Below, in pieces: positions 1 to 10,041 of a DNA stretch of 64,000 bases; the stretch's first letter is position 1, and each line of letters begins with the position of its first letter. The notes beneath the pieces are model-generated. The model saw nothing but the letters and a program-made list of their open reading frames with translations, did not search any database and had not been told where the DNA came from. The stretch is from assembly GCA_013400115.1 (NCBI GenBank), contig VXBP01004067.1, positions 57,595 through 121,594 on the forward strand, in the 5' to 3' direction. Origin of the DNA: Rhinopomastus cyanomelas. Its lineage: Eukaryota; Chordata; Aves; Bucerotiformes; Rhinopomastidae. A program made the translations under genes and the position numbers.

Positions 1-129
1 CATCAGTGCTCATCCCGGGTGGTCGCCCTTCCTGGGGTGATGCTGGGGGGCTATGCCCGCGTCTCCCTCCAAGAATTTCACTCCAGGGTGGATGTTTTTG
101 AGTGGAAACGAGGAGTTAGGGCTGCAGTG

Positions 130-290
130 ACCTTTGTCTCCAAGGGCAGGTGGATTTGAAATGTCTCCAGAGAAGGAGACTCCACAAAGCCCCTGGGCAG
201 CCCCTTCCAGGGCTCTGTCACCCTCACTGGGAAGAAGTTCCTTCTCATATTGATGTGAAACCTGCGATGGACTTGCCCTTCCATCCAGGA
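130..290 (-). mobile_element. CR1 LINE fragment downstream of PFKL
   Basis: Antisense CR1 3' region is recognisable by the phrases TGTCTCCAGAGAAGGAGACTC and CACTGGGAAGAAGTTCC, here diverged and lacking the terminal repeat. Confidence 0.75.
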
Positions 291-1783
291 TGGTTCCATG
301 ACCCTACGACAGATGTGTGGCACCACCATCGCATTCCAGAGCTGATGGGAGGCTCCACTTAGGACCTGGGCTTTGGGTCCCAGTGGGGGTGATGGCAGAG
401 CTCAGGAGCACATGGGATGGTGCAGGAGCTCACTTCCTACCCACTGATGCTGGGAGCAGTGGCCAGACCTCTGCGTGGGGTCCACGGCCAGAGACGCTCC
501 CAGGAAGAGCAGCGCTGCCGGTTCCACCAGCAAGGTCTGCAGTTTGTACGTCCAGCTCCAGCAGGGAAGGTCCAACGGTTGCCTTCCTTCAGAGCCCAGA
601 ACAAGTGATGCAGCCAGCTAGAGGAACCGCTTGGACATCAACAGACTTCGGGGCAGCTCCATGGGGAGGAAAAGATAACTGCATCTTCAGTCCAAACGCT
701 GGCAGCACCCCAGAGCCGTCAGCCAACAGCCACAGGAGGAAAACAGCCTGGGAAACAGCCGTCTGGCATCGGCCGAGCGCGGCGGAGCCCGGCCAAGCCC
801 CGGCGCTGCACGCGGGAGCCGGCACGCTTGGCAGCCTCCCTGAGAAAGTGCCTTCGCAGCGCCGCCACCGTAAATCGGCGCCGAGCGTTCGGAACCAAAC
901 CCAGGGAGCTTGTTCCCCCCAGAGGGACGCCGGCCTCGCACCCGCGCCGCGGCTCAGGCCACACGCGCCTCCCCCCGACTCTCCCAGGCTTCGGAGGACG
1001 CACGAAGCAGGGAGACGCCGTGTCCTGGCATCACGCACCCCGCTTCGCTCAGCCCCATCCTGACCCTGGGCCTCCCCGCGAGGACCGGGCGCAAGGACCA
1101 GCCAAGGCAGGTTTGGCTCCAGCAGGTTTTATCTCTAGAGGAGGAGAGCAGCGCTCGCTGTGAGCAGCACAAGAGACCGCGGCTGGGGGGCTCACGGGCT
1201 AGTGGCGAGATGACACGCGTGGCAGCGGGGGGCTCGGTGGGGATGGTCACAGCCAAGCGCCATGCAAGCTGGCAGGGGGCGAGGGGGACCGCCAAGACCA
1301 GGCACTGAGCCCTCTCGAGACACCCCCCGACCCCACCACAGCCTGGAGTTTCCCAGGGGTTCAGCTGAAAGCCCCTGGGACCAGCCCCTACCCTCCCCAG
1401 GATGTCCCTGCACCCTCCTCGGCTCCCCTCCTGCGCAGGGGGCAGGTGGCTACAAGCAGCAGTTGGCTCAGGCGGGCAAGCCGCTACGTCAGGAGTCGAG
1501 ACAGCTCCACTTGGCAACTAGAATGGGAAGATGAAGGGTCTGGGCCGCGCGACCGGGCTCCAGCAGCATCTCTGCTCTGCGCCCACACGGGCTCCAGACC
1601 CTGGCCCAGCAGCTCGGGGCTGGGTTGTTGTGTTCTGGGAGCTCAGACCACGCTCTGCCCTGCTTCACAGGGCCAACGGAAAAGCTACAGGGCTACTGAG
1701 AACAAGGGGGACCTGGAGCTCCCCAAGCAGCACGGGGGATGTTGTCGATGTAGAGGGGGGACTACAGCTTGGGCTTGGCGGGT
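291..1783. other. GC-rich unassigned sequence with PFKL 3'UTR
   Basis: About 1.5 kb without a recognisable exon. Open frames on both strands are compositionally biased and match no family I know. Part of it (roughly 1130-1783) should be PFKL 3'UTR. I looked for a convergent CFAP410-like last exon, which follows PFKL in human, and saw none. Confidence 0.5.
1128..1133 (-). promoter_or_regulatory. Possible variant polyadenylation signal of PFKL
   Basis: GATAAA on the minus strand lies about 650 bp after the PFKL stop codon. I found no canonical AATAAA or ATTAAA on that strand between 1 and 1783, so this variant hexamer is the best candidate. It is weak evidence on its own. Confidence 0.25.
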
Positions 1784-4700
1784 CTAGAAGCCCTTCTCAA
1801 TGCTGAGTGTGCGGCGGGTGACGTGCTCCATCGTCCCCGAGATGTACTCGGTCAGGCTGATCTGGTAGTTGGCGAGCATCTTCAGCATCAGCCGCAGGTT
1901 CAGCCACCACTGCTCCTGCGGCAGCCGGTGCCTGTGCGGGGGTGACACGGAACCACAGAACACTGGGGGTTGGAAGGGACCTCCAAAGACCAGCCAGTCC
2001 CAGCCCCCTGCCACCGCAGGATCCCCAAGATCAAGTCACAAAGGAGTGTGTCCAGGTGGGTTTTGAATGTCTCCGGAGAAGGAGACTCCACAACGCCCCT
2101 GGGCAGCCCCTTCCAGGGCTCTGTCACTCTCACCATGAAGAAGGTCCTTCTCACATTGATGTGGAACCTCCTCTGTTCCACCTCACACCCATTGTCCTGT
2201 CATTAGATGCCCCTGAGCAGAGCCTGGCTCCATCCTCCTGACACCCACCCTTCCCACACTGATCAACATCCATGAGGTCACCTCTCAGTCTCCTCCAAGC
2301 TCCAGAGCCCCAGCTCCCTCAGCCTCTCCTCAGCAGGGAGATGCTCCCCTCCCTCCATCATCCCTGTGGCTCTGCACTGGACTCTCTCCAGCAGCTCCGT
2401 GTCCTCCTGGAACTGAGGGGCCCACAACTGGACATGAGATTCCAGATGTGGTCTCCCCAGGGCAGAGTAGAGGAGAAGGAGAACCTCTCTCCATCTCCTA
2501 ACCACACCGCTTCTAATCCACCCCTGGATGCCACTGGCCTTCTTGGCCACAAGAGCCTATTGCTGTCTCCTGGCCATCCTGCTGGCCACCAGGACCCCCA
2601 GGTCCCTTTCTCCTCTGCTGCTCTCCAACAGGTCAGTCCCCACCCTATCCTGCTCCCTGGGGTTGATCTTGCCCAGATGCAAGGCTCTGCACTGCCCTGG
2701 TTTCAGCTGTTGCCCAGCTCTCCAGCCTGTCCAGGTCACGCAGCTCTGGGCTGACCCTGGGGACAACCCGGGCAGGTCCCCCTGAGACCTGCTGAACAGC
2801 AGGGACGTGGGGACAGGGACTTACTCAAAATCAGTGACTTTCTTAAGCTCGGTGACGGGGCTGAAGGCCACCACCTTCTTCCTGAGCCCGATGACGCAGG
2901 CAGAGTCGGCCGAGTTGGCAAACACACGCCCTGAGCCGGGGTGGGGGGGAACAAAGCCGAGCGTCGCCACCTTGCCGGGCAGCAAGTAGCCAAGACAAGA
3001 GAAGCAGGGGCCACCCAGTGCCACCAGCAGCCCTCCCACCTCAGTGCAGGACCCTGGCCCTGGGCTCACCCTTGCGGTAGACCTCCTGCAGCTTCTCCGA
3101 CATCCACAGCACAGCCTTGACGCCCAGCTTGGTCCCGTAGTTGCGGTCAAAGGGCGTTGGGGCTCCTCCCTGGTTGGGGGCAGAAGAAGAACGGCAGCGT
3201 CAAGCCCGCCTTGCTCGTGGGGACAGCGGTGGCCCGTGCTGCCCCATGGCCCTGACCTGCTGGAGGTGGCCCAGGACGTTGATCCTGCAGTCAAAGATGC
3301 CTTTGCCCTCGGAGGAGTAGAGGTTGTAGAGGAACTCGGTGGTGTAATGCTCGTGGCACTTCTCGTTGCTGCGGACGCAGAGGGGAAGGACTGTGGGGGC
3401 TGCTCCTACATCTGGAGATCACCTCCACGCTCCCCCGAGCACCCACTTCTCCAGCCCTGGCCCATCACCACGGCAGGACCTTGGGACTGGGCTGGAGAGA
3501 GCCGGTGACGTGCAGGGCGCCGTGCACCCACCCTGCTGACCCCCATCCGCACGGAGCTGGGTCCTGCAGCCCCAAGAGGTCCCCAACTCACCGCAGCACC
3601 AGCCCTCTCTGGATGTCTGTCTTCATTTTGTCAGTGAGGTGCTCCACGTTGGCCTGCAGGAGGAATCACAGAGCATTAGGGATCAGAAGGAATCTCAAAA
3701 CATCATCCACTCCAATCCCCCCAACACCACAGGATCCCCTAGATCCAGTCACACAGGAACATGGCCAGGAGGGTTTGAAATGTCTCCAGAGAAGGAGACT
3801 CCACAATCCCCCTGGGCAGCCCCTGCCAGGGCTCTGTCACCCTCACTGGGAAGAAGGTCCTTCTCACATTGATGTGGAACCTCCTCTGTTGCAGCTCACA
3901 CCCACTGCCCCTTGTCCTGTCACTGGGTGCCCCTGAGCAGAGCCTGGCTCCATCCTCCTGACACCCACCCTTCACATATTGATCAACATCCATGGGGTCA
4001 CCCCTCAGGCTCCTTTTTCCCAGCTCCCTCAGCCTCTCCTCAGCAGGGAGATGCTCCCCTCCCTTCATCATCCCTGTGGCTCTGCCCTGGGCTCTCTCCA
4101 GCAGCTCTGGGTCCTTCTGGAACTGTGGGGCCCAGAACTGGACATGAGATTCCAGATGTGGTCTCACCAGGGCAGAGGAGAGGGGCAGGAGAACCTCTCT
4201 TCATCTGCTAACCACCCCCCTTCTGATCCACCCCAGGATGCCATCGGCCACCTTGGCCACAAGGGCCCATTGCTGGCTCCTGGCCATCCTCCTGGCCACC
4301 AGGACCCCCAGGTCCCTTTCTCCCACACTGCTCTCCAACAGGTCAGTCCCCACCCTGTCCTGGTCCCTGGGGTTGTTCCTGCCCAGACACCAGACTCTGC
4401 ACTGCCCTGGTTAAGGGTCGTTCAGAGCCTCCCCTGCCCATTCACCTTCAGGTCATGGATGGTGAAGGGATCTTCGTAGACATAGGCAGCGTCGGCGCCC
4501 ACCGCGATGCCGGTGACGGTGGACAGGTACCCGCAGTAGCCCCCCATGGTCTCCACGATGAAGACGCGGCGCTTGGTGCCTGAGGCCGACTGCTTGATGC
4601 GGTCACAGCTCTGCGCCAGGAGAAGCAGGGGTCACCCCAGGAAAAGCAGAGGGTCACACCAGGAGAAGCAGGGGTCACACCAGGAGAAGCAAGGGTCACA

Positions 4701-7700
4701 CCAGGAGAGGCAGAGGGTCACACCAGGAGAAGCAGGGGTCACACCAGGAGAAGCAGGGGTCACACCGGGAGAGGCAGAGGGTCACACCAGGAGAAGCAGG
4801 GGTCACACCAGGAGAGGCAGAGGGTCACACCAGGAGAAGCAGGGGTCACACCAGGAGAAGCAGAGGGTCACACTGGGAGAGGCAGAGGGTCACACCAGCA
4901 GAAGCAGGGGTCACCCCAGGAGAGGCAGGGGTCACACCACAAGAGCCATCCCTGCTGCCAGGACAGGATGCTGGTCCTACCCCACACGACACCCCACAAC
5001 ACGATGGCTCCTGGCGGAGCAGATGGCCCTCCCTGTCCCCACCCCTCACCTCCATGGCCGCATTGACTGCGGTGTCGGAGCCCAGGCTGAAGTCGGTGCC
5101 GGGCACGTTGTTGCTGATGGTGGCCGGGATGACACACATGATGATGCAGAGCTCCTCGTACTGCCCACGGGCTTCCACCAGCTGCAGCACCCCCTCGTAC
5201 GCCTGCGAGAGCCAAGAGCCGGCGAGACGCTGGCCCCGGGGCCACCTTCACCCCAACCCACACGGGGCTCGAGCGCTCCCACCCACCTCGAAGCCCCCGA
5301 TGACCAGCAGGCCCTGGATGCTGAACTTGCGCACGTTCTCCACGATCTTCTCCATGCAGGTCTTGGGCAGAGTCCTGCAGGGGCGGAGGAGAGAAGAGAC
5401 CTCACGGTGGTGGCAGGAGGTCCCGGCCCTCCCAAGGGATGGGGGCGTCACCCCGCTCCGGTGGTGCCGGGGCTGCGCTTACCGCTTGGTGCCCAGCATG
5501 GACCCGCCACGTCCCAGCCAGCCCGCTACGTCGTGCCAGCCCACCTCGCGGACCTGCAAGGGCGGCAGCAGCCAGGCTGCAGCGCGGAGGAGACGCCCGC
5601 CCCGCCCGCCCCATGCCCGGGCGCCGCCCTTCACCTCACCTGCCCCTTGGCCAGGCCCTCGAAGCCGTCGCTCACCACGTAGACGGTGTGTCCCTGGCAG
5701 ATGCCGATGCGCACGGCCGAGCGCACGGCGGCGTTCATGCCCGCCGCGGGGGCGCCCACGTTCAGGATGGCCAGGCTGAAGGGGCTCTGCGGGGCCAGCG
5801 AAGGGGACGGCACGTCGGCGCGTGGCCCCGGGGCAGCGAGGGCGGCCAACGGCCACCCACGAGCCCTCCTCACCTTCTCCTGAGCTGGCTTCTGGTGCGC
5901 CAGCAGCTTGTAGATGTTCCAGTTGTTCTCGAAGCTCCTGCAAGGACACAGTGGGGCGACCCCAGGGTTGTGGGGGAGAACCCCCCCACTCCCAGCCCGT
6001 CCTTTTGCCTCTCCCCACACCAGTCCTCACCTCCCACGGAGCTGGATGGCCTCCTCAAACCTCTTCTCGTCCATGGCCTTCTGCACGTCCTTTGTCTTGG
6101 GGGGGGTGGGGGAGAGAGACGTGGCACCGTGACCCCCACACTTGCGAGGTGGCGAGCAGAACCCCCGGCCAGCAGGGTGGCCTCGCCCCGGCCCCCCGGC
6201 CCCGTACTCACCACCTGGACGCACTCCATGAGCGGCAGCCGCACGGACTGGTTCCCCGAGAGGCTGACTACGCAGGCTGGGGTGTCCGGGGTGGCCTCCA
6301 GCAGCGCCATCACCGCCTCCATCCCCATTTTGCTGCTCTGGGAAGGGAGAGAGAGGGGCACCCGCCACCCTGTGACACCAGGGCCACCCGGGGCTCGCAC
6401 GGGGATGCTCCCGTGGCCTTGGAGACAGCAACATCTGCCTCCCAGATGGAGAGCTGCTGGTTGACTGAGAAGCCCGTGAGATCTGCCCCAAGCGAGGGGG
6501 CAATGGGGGCAGCGCTCTGCCCGTCGCAGCGGGGCAGAGCCCACGGGGGCTGCCTGAGCATCATCCCAGATGGCCAGCCCTTGGCAACGGGCAGAGGAAA
6601 GGCACAAGCAGAGCTCCCCAGCTGCCTGCTCCTTTCTGCAAGGTGATCAGGGGATCACTCGGGTTGGGAAAGCGCCCTGGGGTCATCCAGTCAAACCATC
6701 AGCCCCACTCTACAAGGTCACCCCTAAACCAGATCTCCCAAGGCCGCATCTGAGCGACTTTCCACCACATCCAGGGATGGGGACTCAGTCACCACCCTGG
6801 GCAGCCCAGTCCAGTCCCTGACCACTCTCTCCAGGAAGAATTTCTTCCTGATGGCCAAGTCTGACCCTCCTCTGTTGGAGCCTGAAGCCCTTCCCCTGTG
6901 GCTCCCAAGACCTACCAGCACCCGGTCAAAGGCTGACGGGGTCCCTCCGCGCTGCACGTGGCCCAGCACAGTGACCCGCGTGTCGAAGCCCAAGCGCTTC
7001 ACCACCAGCTGCAGAGAAGACAGGTAGCCAGTGCCAGGGCCCTGCTGGCCACCCGGAGCAGGTGCTGGAGCGGGCACTTACGTCCTTCACGTAGTTGGAG
7101 GAGATGGGCTTCCCGCTGCGGTCGATGGCGCCCTCGGCGATGATGATGATGTTGAGTCGCGACCCTCTGCTGCGCGTCTGGCACGGGGAGGGAGGGGAAA
7201 CGGCTCGATCGCCACTCGCCGGCGGCTGAGCCCGAGCAGCACCCTTGTCCCCCCGGCGGGGCGCGGAGCCCCCGAGGCAGCGCTGCCTCGGGCACGTGGG
7301 GCTGGATTTGCACTTGGCTGAGTGCCCGCGTCAGGGGACAATGGCGGGAGCTCCCGAAGCTTCGCGGTGGCCGGGCACCGGCCACGGGGCTCGGGTCCCT
7401 GGGAGAACTCTCTGGGGAGGGCCGGGCATCGGGGCCCCTCGGAACCGCCTCGCTTACCTCCCCGAGCCTCTCGCACATGAGGTCCTCCCAGCCATCCTCC
7501 GGAGGGGACTCGGGGATGAAGAGCCAGTCGGCGCCCGAGGCCAAGCCAGACACCAGCGCCAGGTACCTGCGGGGACACGCTGGTCACAGCGCCGGCCCCC
7601 CCGAAGGCCACGTCCTCTCCCACACGCAGGGGCTCACCCGCAGTGGCGACCCATCACCTCCAGCACGAAGGTCCGCTGATGGCTGCAAGGACACGGGGTG

Positions 7701-8654
7701 GCAGGAGAAGGAGGGCCAGGTGAGCGGGACGTCCAGGGCAGAGGTCCGGTGCCCAGTAGCCAACCCGCTCACCTCTGCGCCGTGGTGGTGATGGCATCGA
7801 TCACCTCCATGATGCGGTGCAGCGCCGAGTCGGTGCCGATGGTCATGTCGGTGCCGCAGAAATCGTTGTCGATGGAGCCCACCAGCCCCACGATATTCAG
7901 GCGGCTGTTCTCCCGGGCCACCTCCTCGCTGATCTGCCCTGTGTCGGGGCAGGGGTGGCCGTGCCGCCGGTCACTTTGAGGGGCTCCTGCTCTGCCCTCA
8001 GCGCTGGGACAGGTCCCGCAGAGGAGCCCAGCGCTCCGTGGGCTGCGTGGTGGCCATGGGGTGGCCACCAACAGCCCTTGAGCACCTCCAGCCCTACCCA
8101 CCCAAGGGCGTTTGGGGAGGGGTGTTCACCCACCGTCTCGGACCAGCTCCTCCAGCAGCCCAGCCCACTCGGAGCGGAAGATGTCGGCCCCCGTCAGGCT
8201 GCCGTCGCCGCCGATGACGCACAGGTTGGTGATGCCATGCTCCACCAGGTTACGGGCAGCGCGCAGGCGGCCGGCGCGGGTGGTGAAGGCTTTGCAGCGG
8301 GCGCTGCCGATCACCGTCCCGCCCTGCAGAGCGGGACACCCCGCTCGTCATGCGGGTTTGGGGGAGACCTGGGAGCCCCACGACCCCACCGGAGAGACCC
8401 TTACCAGCTGGATGATGTTGGAGACGCTGAGCCAGTTGGCTTGTTTGATGTTGTCTCCCCCTTCCACCAGACCCTCGTAGCCCTGTGGGGGAGCACGGGC
8501 ATGAAGGTGAGGGGTGCTCTGGGGCACAGGGAGGGTCGGTTGCCCTTGGCCCGCGATGGAGAGGGGACGGGTAGCCCAACCTCGTAGATGAGGAAGACCT
8601 TGGCTCCCACGTAGATCCCCATGCGGGTGACGGCGCGGACGGCGGCGTTCATGC
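1784..8654 (-). CDS. PFKL: 6-phosphofructokinase, liver type (5' exon missing)
   Basis: PFKL phosphorylates fructose 6-phosphate with ATP, the committed step of glycolysis, as a cytosolic homotetramer. Twenty-one exons with consistent GT/AG borders and phases are visible, in coding order: 8581-8654, 8405-8482, 8134-8323, 7773-7938, 7638-7682, 7458-7566, 7082-7177, 6916-7008, 6212-6337, 6031-6095, 5874-5937, 5640-5786, 5483-5553, 5287-5374, 5050-5202, 4446-4610, 3592-3653, 3257-3368, 3070-3169, 2825-2930, 1784-1931. They sum to about 751 residues, and human PFKL is 780. Visible motifs are GGDGSLTGA (ATP site), GSIDNDFCGTD with the catalytic Asp, MGRHCG, and in the C-terminal regulatory half GAPAAGMNAAVRS, VIGGFE and ATISNNVPGTD. 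The C-terminus RRTLSIEKGF keeps the Ser equivalent to human Ser775. Wording such as LYSSEGKG and VEARGQYEEL fits PFKL rather than PFKM or PFKP. The first ~28 residues, including the start codon and most of the first glycine-rich loop, are absent from the window; an assembly gap lies 350 bp upstream of the first visible exon. Confidence 0.97.
1949..2775 (-). mobile_element. CR1 LINE, long antisense copy in the last PFKL intron
   Basis: It begins with the CR1 terminus (CCACAGAACACTGGGGG, then TTGGAAGGGACCTCC) and runs about 830 bp towards the RT end, ending just before PFKL exon 2825-2930. Because PFKL is on the minus strand, the CR1 is in sense orientation to the transcript. Confidence 0.93.
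3662..4437 (-). mobile_element. CR1 LINE in PFKL intron 3654-4445
   Basis: About 775 bp of the same subfamily as 1949-2775, starting CACAGAGCATTAGGGATC. It fills virtually the whole intron and leaves fewer than 10 bp to either splice site. Confidence 0.93.
4619..4934. repeat. Minisatellite in a PFKL intron, about 15 units of 21-22 bp
   Basis: Tandem units of the form AGGAGAAGCAGGGGTCACACC (21 bp) alternate with a 22-bp form carrying GAGGCAGAGGG. I count about 15 units, starting right beside the acceptor of PFKL exon 4446-4610. It is G-rich on the plus strand and C-rich on the transcribed strand. Confidence 0.95.
6642..6905 (-). mobile_element. Older CR1 fragment in PFKL intron 6338-6915
   Basis: A diverged subfamily, with GATGGGGACTCAGTCACC and CTCTCCAGGAAGAATTTCTT replacing the phrasing of the copies at 1949 and 3662. 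The end stops about 10 bp from the exon at 6916. Confidence 0.85.
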
Positions 8655-9002
8655 CTGGAAAACCGAGAGGCGGACTGGGATGGCCCCAGGGGACGTCGCA
8701 CCCTGGAGAGGGCCCGATCCTATGGGTGACCCTGAGATGTCCCCTTGCTGGGGTGGGGGGGGAGGGCAGCCACTCGAGACCCGGGAAACTCGGTGCACGG
8801 GTGGGAGCTGCAGCCGAGCAACCGGCGGAGAGCAAGAGCCGTGGAAACAGCTGATTAACCCCGGGGGTGCTGCGCTGGCGGGGGGGTGCGGGGAACCCAC
8901 CGTGGGGCTTCCTCCGTGGGGCTTCCTCCGTGTGGCCCGTGACCTCCCACGGAGGGTGCTCTGGGTGGTGGGGTTGCGGGGAAGGGATGGGGACACGGGG
9001 AG

Positions 9003-9038
9003 NNNNNNNNNNNNNNNNNNNNNNNNNNNNNNNNNNNN
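9003..9038. other. Assembly gap (36 N)
   Basis: A run of 36 unknown bases. It lies between the first visible PFKL exon and PROCR, where PFKL exon 1 and its promoter should be. The true size cannot be read from the N count. Confidence 1.
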
Positions 9039-9229
9039 CCCCACACCTCCCTCAACCTCCTCACCCCCCGACCCCGCAGCCGATCGCGGGATGGTGCCGT
9101 GGGTGGTTTATTCGGTTTTGCTGTGTGGTCGGCGATTTCTTAGGTTAAAAATTCAGCTAAAAAAGTTAAAACGCGCCGAGTGAACCCGGCCAGGGGTCTC
9201 TTGGTCTGAGCCGAGCTCCTCTCCATCCT

Positions 9230-9725
9230 CTTTCCTCCTTTCTCCATGCTCCATCCTCCCTTCTCCATCCGACACCCTCCTCCATCCCACACCCTCCCTT
9301 CTCCATCCTCCATCCTCCCTCCGTCCCCAGTGGTCTCCCTATTGCGGGACAGGCAGAGGGACTTTCCATCTTCTACCCTCCCTTCTCCATCCTCCATCCT
9401 CTCTTCTCCATCTCACATCCTCGCTCCAACCCCCACTGGTCTCCCTATTGTGGGATGGGCAGGAGGGCTCTCCATCCTCTATCCTCCCTTCTCCATCCCC
9501 TACCCTCCCTCTCCATCCCACATCCTCCCTTCTCCACCCCACATCCTCCCTCCTCCACCCCACACCTTCCCTTTTCCATCCTCTATCCTCTCTTCTCCAT
9601 CCTCCTTCCATCCCCCACTGCGGTGTCCCTACTGCGGGATGGGCAGGAGGGCTCTCCATCCTCTATCCTCCCTTCTCCATCCTCTACCCTCCCTTCTCCA
9701 TCCCACATCCTCCCTTCTCCGGCAC
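9230..9725. repeat. Pyrimidine-rich nested tandem repeat upstream of PROCR
   Basis: The plus strand is nearly pure CT with a CTCCATCCT core. A longer unit recurs three times, each with a CCACTGGTCTCCCTATTGTG-like start (about 9327, 9437, 9616) followed by GGGATGGGCAGGAGGGCTCTC and more core repeats. Confidence 0.9.
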
Positions 9726-10041
9726 AAGCAGGGGGGATCGAGCGTTGGCCACTGGGTTCGGACTAGCCACTCGCTCCCCACCGCAGCCGGAGCGGTGCCG
9801 GCTGCCGCCGGGGTGAGCAGGGAGCCTCAACCCGCTCATCATCATCCTCCTGGGGCTGCGGGGCCAGGCACCCCCGGCGTGGCCGGCAGGGAAGGGGTTG
9901 GCTCGGACTAAGGAAATGGGAGAGACTTGGCCGGACTCCCACTCTCCTCCCCCCGCCCCGCAGCCCCACCTCCCCGGTCAGCGCTTAAACTGCCCCTCGG
10001 GCCAGCCCTGGGCCACCATTCCCGTCCCTATCCCTGACCCG
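9726..10041 (+). promoter_or_regulatory. Putative PROCR upstream region and 5'UTR
   Basis: GC-rich sequence without CR1 directly before the PROCR ATG. I see no TATA box. The region also has to hold, or lie close to, the missing PFKL promoter, since the two genes point away from each other. Confidence 0.4.

Noticed and set aside
317..1063. 248-codon open frame downstream of PFKL
   Set aside because: GC-rich, several overlapping frames of similar length on both strands, no recognisable domain.
4619..4934. CRISPR-like regular repeats
   Set aside because: Units abut without unique spacers and lie in a vertebrate intron; it is a minisatellite.
4546..5682. 378-codon open frame on the plus strand
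   Set aside because: It runs antisense through PFKL exons and reads the 21/22-bp repeat, so its length is a by-product of the GC-rich repeat, not a gene.
8655..9002. PFKL exon 1 just upstream of the first visible exon
   Set aside because: Read on the minus strand in all frames, no segment encodes a VLTSGGDAQ-like motif with a donor site.
9246..9911. 221-codon Ser/Pro/His-rich open frame
   Set aside because: Low-complexity translation of the CT-rich tandem repeat; no start context, splice sites or homology.
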